From assembly GCA_011037195.1 (NCBI GenBank), contig JAAEAF010000105.1, positions 62,001 through 126,000 on the forward strand: a DNA stretch of 64,000 nucleotides, in the 5' to 3' direction. How positions within the stretch are numbered: position 1 is the stretch's first letter; each line of letters begins with the position of its first letter. The DNA comes from Triatoma infestans (taxonomy: Eukaryota > Arthropoda > Insecta > Hemiptera > Reduviidae). The notes beneath the pieces are model-generated. The model was not told the DNA's origin. It was given only the letters and a program-made list of their open reading frames with translations, and did no database searches. A program made the position numbers and the translations under genes. Shown here piece after piece: positions 10,620 through 21,467 of this stretch.

Positions 10620-11225
10620 AGATTCACGTGGAACCCGCACACAAGACTTAAAAGACAAGCACTGACTAAAAGGGCCGAACTTCTTTACAGACTTATTGGA
10701 AGACGATCCAAATTACCTACAGAACTCAAAAGACATATATATTTCTATAATCAAATTAATTTGGACTTACGGACTTGAATGTTGGGGTTCAGCTAAATCT
10801 GCAACTTACGTACCATTCAGACATTCCAATCTAAGCTTCTTCGACAGATAGTTGATGCTCCTTTCTACGTCTCAAACCTTACGCTCCATAATGGACCTCA
10901 ACATCCCTTTCGTACAACAACTTGCCAAGACAAAATATCATAAACTGCATTCTACTCTCGTCTTTTGCTCTAATCTCTTTGTACAATCTCTAGCCTCCAC
11001 TATCATCCCTGACAATCCACTACCATCCCTGGCGTTTGAATCGCCAGTGGCCTCGAGATTTCCTTCGGGACTGATCAATGCTACTGGTATCCCGTAGAGA
11101 GTGCTACCGCTGGGTAGTTTCTCTCCTCCTGCCTTCTCACCGCCTACAGTTTCATTATTCAACATCCTATTTACTTATTGTATATATGTAATACAGATTG
11201 TAAATTTCTAAATAAACAAAAAAAG
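10620..11225 (+). mobile_element. Decayed Jockey-type non-LTR retrotransposon, 3' end
   Basis: Reading across frames gives the Jockey ORF2 C-terminal landmarks in order: GRRSKLP near 10690, TYGLECWGSAK near 10770, SKLLRQIVDAPFYVSN near 10840, DLNIPFVQQL near 10890, and LFVQSLAST..PDNPLPSL near 10976-11030. A short 3' UTR ends in AAATAAACAAAAAAAG, giving a polyadenylation signal and A-rich tail. At least two frame changes break the reading frame. The copy is 5'-truncated and cannot encode a functional protein. Confidence 0.75.
10825..11097 (+). pseudogene. Jockey ORF2 C-terminus, frameshifted
   Basis: The motif FQSKLLRQIVDAPFYVSNLT is in one frame, and the continuation MDLNIPFVQQLAKTKYH is in another, so a frameshift lies near 10885. 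This segment follows the RT domain in Jockey proteins and normally ends the protein, and the frame here stops at 11095-11097. A second copy of the same region, equally damaged, is at 53365-53945. Confidence 0.65.
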
Positions 11226-11280
11226 AAAAACAGAATAAACAAACTGTAATGTTTATAGTATATTTTTATTAAATATTAAT

Positions 11281-11960
11281 GTGATGTGAAATGTTCACGT
11301 GTCTTTTTCTTATTGCGATTTACATAACTGACTAATTCTGTTCTAACATATAATTCTTATTACATGATTAGATGTCTTCATTTACATGAACGAGGGGAAT
11401 CTAAATTTGATAAAAACGGCTTTCTTTCTTCTTTTTTTTTAAAAAAAAAACCATAATCTTTCCCTCCTCCAAAACCCCCTTAAATGATTTTTCTCAGAAA
11501 ATGTTTCAAACAAAAGTAATAGGTCTCTATGTATGTACAGTTAGTATAAACTGGTTTAACGAAACCCGTCGGTATTATTATGGAAAAATCCTATAAAACT
11601 GAAAAATAACTGTGTTAGTAAAGTAACACTTCCGATTTGTTCAAACTCGAAATTTTTGCAACAAATTTAAATTCATAGATGATAGAATCGTTGTTAAGTA
11701 TAAACCTATTCTTCCCATAAAATCTCTATTAAATAAATTTCCCCAGAGAAATGTTTCAAATAAAAATGTGTAGTTTACATATCAAGAAATCGTTGGAGCT
11801 GTTTTATATAAAAAAAAAAACAACGCACATACACCTACACACAGAGGCCTCTTTCTAAAAAAACACTTTTACGGATTCAAGGGACGTAAAGACATGTATT
11901 TCCGGTTAAAACTCGATATCGACATATATGGTCGCCAAAAAAATATATTTTGTAGAAACA
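11281..11960 (+). mobile_element. HINE-like element, diverged copy
   Basis: The start (GATGTGAAATGTTCACGTGT) is a diverged form of the family's opening. Two internal repeats follow (CCCTTAAATGATTTTTCTCA near 11478, CCCCAGAGAAATGTTTCAAA near 11741). The 3' signature (ACGGATTCAAGGGACG..ATTTCCGGTTAAAACTCGAT) lies at 11871-11920. From 11664 onward the copy belongs to the right arm of the large inverted repeat, and the first 380 bp lie in the spacer. It carries the empty target site of the retrotransposon found in the left arm. Confidence 0.65.
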
Positions 11961-13426
11961 GATTAAAGAATAGAAATATTACTTTCTCTTAGAGAACAAA
12001 ATACTCAAAAACGAAAATGGTATTCTGTTTATGCACCATTAACGTGTGATGCATATCACAAGTCACATTAGTTCCCTGCTATCCGCAAGGAACGCCAAGC
12101 TCGTATAAAAGGAAACGAAGCTAACCAAGGGTTGGGGATAAAGCACCGTCCTACTTCCCCTACCACAGGGGTCTAAATTGAAGGAAAAAGGGACAGTGGA
12201 GGCCCACATTCTATCACCATCTTCAAGAGCAAAGACACCTTCCGTGCGACCAGCCAAACACAAACATCCAGTCTACACATCAGCTCTTACCTATCTCTCA
12301 GTCTCTCATTGAGTTTATCTCCCTGTCTCTTTATCTCATAAGTCAAGTGCTTAGAATCATAAGTGTATATATATTAATTATAGTGCAGTAGTAATAGTAT
12401 TTAGTTATTAATTTTAAACCCCCTGAAACTCCTATTACAAACGCATCTGACACGAACGTTTCGGATAAAATCCATTAACTGCGACTGTATTATTTTTTCC
12501 TTTATTTTTGTTTCATTTTTTCGCGATTTTCTTTCCGTATACTATCGGCACACATAAATTTCGATCACATTTATATGAAAACAATTGATTTTTTTGGGAG
12601 GTAGTCAGGAAACTTTCCTTCAAAGTACCACTTCAGTAGATGTTAGGTTTTATCACTTATTTAATAATATTAATGTAAGTTATAAGGATTGATAGAATTC
12701 CAAAATTGACGAAAATTGGTTAATCGCAAGGGCAACTTCACAGAATAAGGTTTTGGGGGGTTAAACTCATCTCTAAGGGGGGAGGGAAGCTTTTTTTTTA
12801 TATAAATTTACTAATTTTTACAAGTTGACCAGGCTTACACTCTCTAACCCTTGGTATTACGACCGGCTATTCTATGACCAAGTAGTAAATTCCTTTTTAT
12901 CTGCCCGCCATGACATGATTTAAGGGACATTTTCCAAATTTCTTGATCATTCGTATCCAAGCACTTACTAGTACATACAGATTCAAATGAATAGAATTAT
13001 GGAATTTCTGAAAAGTTTATCTAGTTGTGGAAACATTGTGGCGTTAGAGAAACATTGAGTGATATGTTAGAGCCGTTTCTAATAAAACTGTTTCATGCCA
13101 GTTACCCACCATCTTGCTTATAGCTAGATGTAACTTTATAATACAGTAAGTAGCATACATTTAAATTTAATAAATAAACTTATAATAATTATAATTGAGT
13201 ATTAATAAATAATAAACTCTTACACAGGCTTTCAAAAAAACATCCCAATAAATAAAGAAGCCCAAAAAAAATAAATAATAAAGCAATAAATGTTGAGAGA
13301 AACACGTGGTGCACTTCCAATTTAATATATACATTTAAATACAAACAAATTTAAATATCAGAAATTCCCTCATCAAATAATTGGCGCAGATTTACAACAA
13401 ACTTACAATAATAATCATGACAGTAA
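11664..13426 (-). repeat. Right arm of the long inverted duplication
   Basis: This is the inverse of 4748-7646 without the retrotransposon. Positions 11830-11844 hold the single, uninterrupted copy of the 15-bp target that is duplicated at 6315 and 7456. The arm includes a TATA-like block near 12100 (CTCGTATAAAAGG) and a GC-richer 12060-12300 section. It also includes AT-rich DNA out to GTGCACTTCC near 13310. By eye the arms differ mostly by single-base changes and short indels. Confidence 0.85.
12098..12110 (+). promoter_or_regulatory. TATA-like box in right arm, facing outward
   Basis: The block CTCGTATAAAAGG matches a strong TATA box and is the mirror of the one near 6055 in the left arm. 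No coding sequence follows. The call rests on motif resemblance only. Confidence 0.25.
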
Positions 13427-13942
13427 TCATACAATGCCCTGAATGGAATACAATGGCTTTTTAAATGGAAATCTAATTCCTATTCAGAACCCCTCAAAAA
13501 TAAATTTTTCTAATAAAATAATCCCTTGAAAAATTTAAAAGAAAATTTAGAGGTGTGCATCTGTTAAATTTACAGCAGCTACTGTTATACTTAGTTTTTC
13601 TATGATTTTAGTAGAGCAAAATATGTGTATTACAATAATGATAAAAAATATAATTTACCTAAAATTCAAGTTGAGTACTAAATGGCAAATATTAAAACCT
13701 ATAAAGGCAGGTGACTAGAGTCGGATTGGTGTCCATAATGAAATTAGGAGTCAGGCAGTTCGCTGTATTGTTGGAAGTCATTTATTTTTCATTCTCGGAA
13801 CTGTTTCGCACGAACTGGCATGGCAACCTGCAAGACCGGGAGTATTCTAAGGTTATTTAACATAATACCTCACATCCCTTCTTATTTCATCGATCTTGTC
13901 GACTATTTGCATCAACAAACGCATTGCATGCTTATAAATTTC
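13427..13942. other. Unassigned stretch
   Basis: AT-rich up to about 13690, then a slightly GC-richer part (13700-13870). No domain, RNA or repeat recognised. Confidence 0.4.
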
Positions 13943-14270
13943 GAATTGTATGTAAAAAGTAAGTAAGAAAGTATTCTGATACATCTATATAACCTATCGT
14001 AAAGAGGCTATTTGTTGTAAAATATTTTATTTTAGCTATCCAGAACTTTTATCAAATATTCCTGCAAAATTATATTGGACTAATCCTAAAGTTAATGTAA
14101 ATCTAATGGGATTGAAAATGTTTTTTTTCAACCCCAAAATAATTATCGCCAGTAAATACATTCTCGCCTATAAATAAATTCAAACTAATAAATATGTTCT
14201 CGCTAATAAATACATTCACACAAATGCATTCACGCTAATAAATAATTTCTCGCTAAAAAATACATTCATA
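13943..14270 (+). repeat. Left half of a second, diverged inverted repeat pair
   Basis: Its reverse complement matches 16975-17290 in block order: CGAATTGTATGT / ACATAAAATTCG, TAAAGAGGCTATTTG / CAAATAGCCTCTTTA, a TAATGGGATT-type block, then repeated CTCGC(C/T)AATAAATACATTC units. Divergence is clearly higher than in the 4.7/13.4 kb pair. The pair may be the ends of an old ~3.3-kb element, but the DNA between them holds no recognisable transposase. Confidence 0.6.
14145..14268. repeat. Short degenerate tandem array (~18-19 bp unit)
   Basis: At least six copies of a unit close to CTCGCTAATAAATACATT, with variants such as TCAAACTAATAAATATGTT. A smaller inverse version lies in the partner arm at 16990-17070. 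Confidence 0.65.
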
Positions 14271-15297
14271 CTAAAAGTCCATACTCGATATTCCTTTCCC
14301 CTAAAATAAAAAACTAACCTAATTGTGAAGTATTCGATATTCCTTCACCCAAGTGTAACTAACCTAACTCAAACTACCTAAATATTTCTTTATAAATTAA
14401 TATTCTTTCAAAACAACAGCCTCCTTATTATAAGGAGATCCCTCTTGTAGAATAACGCGTTTTTCTAGCGGCAGGGCTGCCCTTTCTATGCATGTACGTA
14501 GGACCTGTTACCCTTCCAAGGTATGCACCATCGTTAGCCTGTATCCGGCACGTGGTTGGATAATTATTCATAAAATTTTATTTGCACATATAGTAATGAA
14601 TACGTTTTACATCAGATAAATAAGTAGCCTTTACATTTCATAATAGATAACATTGTTTCTATTTCTAAGCCTACAATAACTCGTGCCTGCATAAATAGCT
14701 AACTACAATAACTCATGTTCAGTTTGTGCAGTTCATGTATCTATAGTCGTAAAACATATCGTTACCTCGTATATGAACACAAAACATTTGAGAATACTTT
14801 TCAAAACACTTTATTAGGCTTATTGTTGAGAAAAATTCTTTTTAAAAAAATCCTTTTATTGAAAACTTGTAACTTTAGTGCTCTGATTCTACGAGGGTAA
14901 TATCAAGTATGTTTCTGAATCCTTAGTGATTTCATTGCTTCTTTAGCAGTCTACTTTTACAAGAATACATAATAATACAATTAATTTATTGTGTAGGTAC
15001 TGTTTTATAACTGTAATATAATTGTAATTAATTGTTATAAGAATGATACAATTTGGTAAAAATAATTTTTAACAAAATGTTGAAAAACAATGTTTGTTTT
15101 AATATTAAGTATATACATAATTAATTATATTTATTGCCTCAAGATATAGCGGCAGCGACTGCATTGCTACTACAGATTTAGTTCTTTATCGTTGTAAGCT
15201 AAAGAGAAGTAAGAAATAACACATAAACAATAGTTACTTTGTCGGTTGTTAACAAAAGAAGCAAAATGTTGTTTGGCTGGGGCAAAAGAAAAAAAAA
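14271..15297. other. AT-rich stretch, no gene recognised
   Basis: Interior of the possible 13.9-17.3 kb element. Short open frames show no transposase signature. Confidence 0.4.
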
Positions 15298-15444
15298 CTT
15301 TTCAACTTTTAAAAAAGCTCATTCTATCGACGTTTCTGACAACTTTGATGTCCTTCCTCAAGATCTGTTAAGGAGCGGTAGAGTAAAATCATGATTTAAA
15401 AAAGTGTCTGAAACGTCGATAAACTTTTAAAGTTAGGTTGTTTT
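15298..15444. mobile_element. Fold-back element (short) with hairpin/GAAACG motif
   Basis: Arms of about 41 bp (15298-15338 and 15404-15444) are imperfect inverse copies. Each includes TCGACGTTTCTGACA or its complement TGTCTGAAACGTCGAT. On the minus strand the left arm and loop read TTGAGGAAGGAC, loop, GTCAGAAACGTCGAT, the same TGANGA-N-stem-GAAAC plan as the 20.9 and 59.1 kb fold-backs. Coding potential is nil. Confidence 0.5.
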
Positions 15445-16974
15445 TTCCCGAGGCTCCAATCAACCGAAATTTTGCTTACTTTAAGAAATAACAATCTTTT
15501 TCAGTTCATAGTGTTCTGTGGAGCCTTTGAAGTCAATAAAAAAATGGAGGTCCCATGTCTTCTTTTACGTTTTATTCTCCACAATTCGATCAAGCGAGTG
15601 ATCATATCTTTTGATTATTTTCCTAATTCATTCCTGACCATAGTAGAAAATATAATAACAACTCAAAGCAATAAATAACAAACACATTCATGGGCGTTAG
15701 ATTCGCACAATCCAAGATTGAACTTCTTTCGGAATGAACACGTGTTCAAATTGGTGGAACTTCCTTTGATTTTATTGGTAGCTTATGAATAATATAATTG
15801 CTGTATAACAAGAAAAAAATGTTATATAACTTTTTTTTTTGCTTCTTCTGTAACAAATGGATTGCTTTGCTATATAACATTTTTGTGTTCGTTATTTAGC
15901 CCTCTAGTTCATTTTCCGCCTTCACTTATGTAATTATTAGACTACAACACTTGGATTATTTCAAAAAAAGATTTAGATCCTAAAGATTCTAATGTAATCT
16001 GGAATCAGATTGAAAAATTGTTACTTAGGTGAACTTGGAAGTTGTTATCTTAGAAAAAGAAAATGAAATAAATAAACATTGACAATAACTGTAAAAGAGA
16101 AAAGTAAGGTGAATGAAAAGTTTAATCGGATAACATTTCAATATTAACAAAACAATCATTAACATTAAATTTAATTGAGAACAGAAGATGTTATTAAAAA
16201 TAAAGATATTAGAAAAAGAATATTAATACAAAAAGAGCGTACCATTTGGAGGGTACTACCACCAGTGCTAACCGGATTTAACTTTGTTGCGTTACCACAA
16301 GAAGACCTAGACAGCTTTATAATAACATCTAATTTTATTAACAATTTGGATATAATTGTGTTAGTGCTTTCATAACATATAGATTTATTTACTTATACGG
16401 TCATTGACTGTGTTTGCAATTGTTATCAGTATGTTTATTAATAATAAAATCAATTAGCAATTTTTATTAATTTTTTTAATATACTTAAGTTTATTCTACT
16501 TTATTATAAAATATTGATAGTTCATATATATCTTTGTAATTTTATGACCGCCCCTCAGTTTATCTTGCCTTAGATTTGGGTTCACTGACTAACACTCTAG
16601 CCTGCAGCATTTGGACTCCATCCCCTTTGAATGCTCAGCAGATCCCCTCTTCTTAGCGGAACTTCTAATGTAGTGTGAGATATTCTTTGGTATTACTTAC
16701 TTGCGAAAATGATTTGACGTCGTGTTTGATTCTAATTAATAATAATTTAGTATTGTTATAATTTAAAATGAAGATTTGTTACTAGGTTTTCCAGATGAAA
16801 GATCTTTCCAGAATGAAAATCTAATTACATTTGCAAGTAAGGAAGCTATAAACTGATATAGGAAGAAGTCGGAAAAACACCGGAAGTGAAATACACTTTC
16901 AGATGTTAATAAAATAACAATAAAATACTAATGTATTCAATTAGGATATTGAATAAATAAATACAACACGCTAA
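15445..16974. other. AT-rich stretch, no gene recognised
   Basis: Several frames of 60-70 codons occur (15472-15678, 16175-16375), but none has a domain. It is the interior of the possible 13.9-17.3 kb element. A GC-richer patch lies at 16540-16670. Confidence 0.35.
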
Positions 16975-17290
16975 TAATCCTAATGTGTTAATTAGCGAGA
17001 ATGTATTTACTGGCGAGAATGCTTTTGTGTGTGAATGTATTTATTGGCGAGACTGTTTGCGTGAATGTTTAGTTTAGGGTTTTTATTTCTGGGTTGAAAG
17101 AAATTTTATAAAAGTATTTTAACTCCATTAGGTTTAGATTAACATTATGATTAGTTCACTTATGTGTATGCAGGAATATTAGTTAAAAGTACTGCACACC
17201 TAAAATAAAATAATTTACAGCAAGCAAATAGCCTCTTTAGGATAGGTTCTACAAATTCTTCAGGATAATTTCTTGCTTACAATACATAAA
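16975..17290 (-). repeat. Right half of the second inverted repeat pair
   Basis: Inverse of 13943-14270, with GGCGAGAATG and GGCGAGACTG units matching the CTCGCC..ATTC units on the left. It is followed by the AACTCCATTAGG, AATAGCCTCTTTAGG and ACAATACATAAAATTCG blocks. Confidence 0.6.
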
Positions 17291-17374
17291 ATTCGTTATT
17301 TATCTGCTAATAGATCCAGAATTTTCACATTAATTTAATTTGATTTGTATCATTTAAAAAAAAAAAAAATCAAT

Positions 17375-17790
17375 TTAGAAAGGGCTGGCACAACAAAGAG
17401 TTCCACACTCCCGCTCGTCGACATGATCGTGCTCTGTGGTATTATGCTCAATAACCTTAGGCTCCTCCAACCTTCCTAGGCAATGAATATAAGGCAGTGT
17501 CTCCGTGGATGCCACATAGGTTGAGTATGTGCCATCCCAGCTCCTGCAGTCCGGTTTGAGATGAAACAAACTGAGGGGCGCCCATTAGAAGTTGATGCCC
17601 CCAAAAAAAATTTTTTGGCTTACGCCATGACTTCGGCTATTCAGCCATTCTGCGTCACAGACCAGTAAAAGAACAGGTTGCGCTGGCGATTGATGTTGTT
17701 TCGTTAGTTGGATATCCAGGGGGCAGTGAGAACAATTTCGGACTCGAACAACTTCACCCTCCAACTTGATAATAATGTTATGGATACATA
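17375..17790. other. GC-richer segment, unrecognised
   Basis: Clearly less AT-rich than its surroundings, and closed off on the left by a poly-A run (17357-17369). A 64-codon minus-strand frame (17375-17569) shows no domain. The composition shift suggests an inserted repeat or an exon remnant. I cannot assign it. Confidence 0.3.
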
Positions 17791-18462
17791 CTATTGAAGT
17801 TGTTATTTCTAATTCTTATGCCATGCCATGCTTTAGTAAATCTTTTAATATCTGTACTTTGAAATAGTGTTATTTATATGTTAGATCAATTCTTGTCTTT
17901 TTTATCTCAATATTTTTCCAAGTTAGCTTTGGAATTTTTCCTTGGATTCTTGATTTATATTTTGTATAAGCATTCTAATCTCATGTGTAAGACTTAATAA
18001 ATATAAGCACACGCTGCTTGAGACATCTATATCAGAGCAACGTAATAAGTGCTTGCTCTCATACCAATGCCCAAGGGCACTGCCTCAGTCACACTTCCTT
18101 TCTCTCTCTGTTAATTGAATGGTGATATTTCAATAAAGATCGCATTACACAACCAAGGATCATATAAATGAAAAGAAAGAGTTGATGGACAGAAAAAAGC
18201 AGAAAATGAATTTTTGGTTAAACAATGTTAAACCTTGCTTTTGTTCCTTTGCATTATACCAAAAAAAAAAAAATATAAATTTTGAACGTTTTCGTTTTTG
18301 AATTATGATTTTAATAGATATTACATATTTACACAGAAATTCCAATCAAAATCTTCGAAATACCTTTTTGTCTGTTTTATCAATAATGCTAAATGGTTAA
18401 ATCACTAATTTTTATTTTTACTTTTAAATTTACTGATTGAGATTATTATTATCGTTGCATTA

Positions 18463-18649
18463 GGGATGGATGTTGGTGTAGTGGTTATGAGCATGGACTT
18501 GTAAGTGGGAGGACCCCAGTTCGAGTCTCGCGTATAACTGCTAAATTTTATATTGGTATGAAAAATGTTAACAGTAAAGTAGGTGCTTCCGCCCCCGTCC
18601 AGGACACCTAATTTGGTAGTTGGACGTTAAGCCCGCCTGAAAAATTATA
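18463..18649 (+). mobile_element. tRNA-derived SINE (family 2), 9-bp target duplication
   Basis: Perfect GTTGCATTA copies flank it at 18454-18462 and 18650-18658. The head carries an A box (TGGTGTAGTGGTTATGAGC) and a B box (AGTTCGAGTCTC). Between them lies ACTTGTAAGT, whose loop would place TGT at the anticodon position, so it is tRNA-Thr-like. The body ends GCCCGCCTGAAAAATTATAG without a long A tail. It differs from family 1 (2.9, 47.0 and 52.6 kb). A related 3' end lies near 48485-48552. Confidence 0.8.
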
Positions 18650-18658
18650 GTTGCATTA

Positions 18659-20333
18659 AGGAGTTAGTAGCTACGGCTGAAACCAGGTATAACCAAGTTT
18701 AACCAACGTATTAGAACGTTTCGCATACTCAACAGGTTGATTAGCATGAACCAGTTGTAATAAATAACAATATGGATTTGTAATGAAATAAGCATATGTA
18801 AAGAAATGTACATTAGGTTTGAAAACCAAAGTTATGAGGGTATATCTAAGAAAGGATAGTGCATCTAGAGTCGGCGGAAATAAATACATAAAAGAAATTT
18901 ATGTAGGTCTCCTTATTAGTGAAAGAGAAAAAACGGTTGGTAGAACCGTTGTTGCCAATATGTTTGCAAACAATTGATACACGGATAGTTTTTGCCAGCT
19001 TCCCAGAAACAACTTGACTCCATTAATATTACAAAATAAATTCATGTTTCCTATTATTTATTCACATATTCACGTTCATATAAATTTATATTACTTTTAA
19101 AACTTTTTTGAAAGCTAATTAACTGTATTTCGAATTACAATTGTATAAGAAAGAGCAACTTTTCTAAAAAGCAGTGTACTCACATTCTGGTATCACATTT
19201 TTTAATAATAAAACATTTAAAGAGTATAAATGATAAAAACAGAAATAAATGATGAAATATTAATAGAAAATAATATACATTTGATCTTAAAATTATTGAA
19301 TTTAATTTACTTTCTTTAGATACTAATATTAAAGTAGTAGCAATTACTTCTCTCAAATGTAATATGCCGGGAAACAAATCTCTCTTTTCTCTCGTGACCT
19401 GGCAACCCCGTGACCCGTCACCTTTGATCCCTTCCGCCCTCGTGACCTCTGGACCACATACTCCATATATCAGTTTTCTATAAGAATATTAATATTTATT
19501 TTATTATATTCCCTTTGTTACGACAATACACAACAGAATAATTCATAAATCTCATTTCTCTCTCTCTCTCTCTAGTCACTTTTAAAACTCAATAAATTCT
19601 CAATATAACAAAACTGTATATTACAAAACTTCGAAAATCTGATCTTTGCCTTGTTTTGCAACAACAGACCTAATCTATATTTTCACCAGAGTAGATGGAG
19701 AAATATTGAGTTTTATATTATTGATTTTCTGAAAATAATTATTATTAGAATGTCATCTTTCTGGCACAATAGATAAAATAAGATAGTTTAGATATTCAGC
19801 TTATATTATAGATCAGTTTTTTTTTTTCAATTCCGTTGGTAATAAACTTGTACAGATCATTCAAATTTATTATTATACTTAACACTTTTCAATCAAATTG
19901 GTGTCAAATGATATTCAAAGAATACTTTGTGAATTAGTATAGATATTTTTTTATGTGTCATTTCTTTGAGAGAGAAAAAAACAACAAGATTTTGCGATTA
20001 AAGTTTCTTTTTTTAAATGTGTAATATTGTATGAAAGTAGGGACTATTTAAATAATTTTCCTTTTACTATAATTGGACGATTTTGTCTTTAGAGGAAGAA
20101 TTATTTCAAGCTTAACATAAGTAGACATTACATAAGTAGACAATATTAAATAACTAAAACATCAAGATAATAAACATCTCTTCAACAGCCTCTGTCACAA
20201 ACAGATAAGAATTATAATTGACTATGTTTTATTTTAATTTTTTAAAAAAATTAAATATTAAAAACATCACTTGATTGCTTTTATCTAAACTAAATTCAAA
20301 TTTTCACAGATTTGTAATAAATTTAATTAATAT
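18659..20333. other. AT-rich stretch, no gene recognised
   Basis: No domain-bearing frame. A short (TC)n tract lies at about 19556-19574. There is a slightly GC-rich patch at 19388-19450. Confidence 0.4.
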
Positions 20334-20721
20334 TGTAACGCAGCCAGTGGTGCCATCTAGAAGAGGAAGTAGGAACCTCAAGTTGTCTTAGTGGCCGCTA
20401 GGAAGCAATGGCGACGCGCTCTAGTTCTTTCTGGAAGGATTGAGAAGATTCTCCACCGGTATAAATAGTGGTACCGCAGAGAGTTAAGAGAGTTTTCTAG
20501 TTATAAACGAAGTGTACGTTTGTGGAAAGTGTATAAAAAGTGAACAAAGTGAACTTTGTTGGTTTAAACTGGGAAGTAATTATTATTAAGTATTGTATTT
20601 TGTAATTTATTGTGTATAACAATAAATTGGTGTTTTTCTTTATTGAAGTTTAGAGTATTTTATTTATACGAATCCACTTAAAACTAGTTGCAGTAGCTAG
20701 TTTAGAGGGAAAAACGTTACA
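20334..20721 (+). mobile_element. Probable solo LTR
   Basis: The unit begins TGTAACG and ends CGTTACA, a 7-bp inverted terminus with canonical TG...CA ends. It is flanked by ATAT on both sides (20330-20333, 20722-20725), consistent with a 4-bp target duplication. Inside are a TATA box (TATAAATA, 20460) and a polyadenylation signal (AATAAA, 20621), in the right order for U3-R-U5. At 388 bp it has no internal domain next to it, so recombination between two LTRs probably left this solo copy. The superfamily is uncertain; 4-5 bp duplications fit Ty3/Gypsy. Confidence 0.75.
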
Positions 20722-20856
20722 ATATTATTATTATTTATTTGCTAAATAAAGTTTAAGAGCACTAACGGCCATTAAATAAAAAGTCTTATTAATATAAAAA
20801 ATACCTAATAACAAAAGGTAAAGAAACAAAGTATAAAGCAATAAATAAAACATCAG

Positions 20857-21104
20857 AGACATTTTCCGTGATAGCCTACTTCATTTTGTGGTCATCGACC
20901 GGTTTCGGGCGTTCGCCCATCTTCAGGATGTGTTTGTCAGTGTCAGTATGATAATCCAGACTTGCACACACACTGCGTAAACTGAATTTGCTCTGTGTAA
21001 GTCTGTGTTATCACACTGTTTGACAAACGCATCCTGAAGATGGGCGAACGCTCGAAACCCGGTCGATGACCACAAAATGAAGCAGGCTATTACGGAAAAT
21101 GTCT
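20857..21104. mobile_element. Fold-back element with paired hairpin/GAAAC motifs
   Basis: Two arms of roughly 115 bp are near-perfect inverse copies (AGACATTTTCCGTGATAGCC... against ...GGCTATTACGGAAAATGTCT). The left arm on the minus strand and the right arm on the plus strand both carry CTGAAGA-T-GGGC-GAAC-GC(C/T)C-GAAAC (20902-20926 and 21034-21058). The element is non-coding. A close relative is at 59095-59414. As RNA it would form one long hairpin. Confidence 0.8.
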
Positions 21105-21284
21105 ATCTATCCAGCTCTGCGAAACCAACCACCACACACAACAAATAAAGAAAACCGTAATCTTAAACGCCCACACTGATAACCCCCAACCAAAAATTAG
21201 CAATAAAGAAGGAATCAATGAAGATTCAAAAAATAAATAAAAAAAGATGCCAAATAAAACGAATTGGGATATGTCGTGTATAAA

Positions 21285-21467
21285 TATAAAATGTTTAAGA
21301 CTAGACAATTTTTTGTTTTTAGATATATCCCATAAAATTTAGTTGCTAATTATAAAATTCATGAGACCTTAATTTTTTGTTGTTTTTTTCCCTTACTTTG
21401 AGAACATATACATTAATGATCTAGAAAAATGGAAGAAGAAAAAATGAATATTTAGAAAATATAATGT
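21285..21467 (+). repeat. Long direct repeat, left copy (~183 bp)
   Basis: Almost identical to 22396-22596. The right copy has an extra AT-rich block of about a dozen bases near 22508 and a few single-base differences. The pair brackets the non-LTR fragment at 21468-22395. Confidence 0.85.

Noticed and set aside
4748..13426. Polinton/Maverick with long terminal inverted repeats
   Set aside because: The spacer encodes no integrase, polymerase B, ATPase or capsid-like protein. It contains only unrelated repeat debris.
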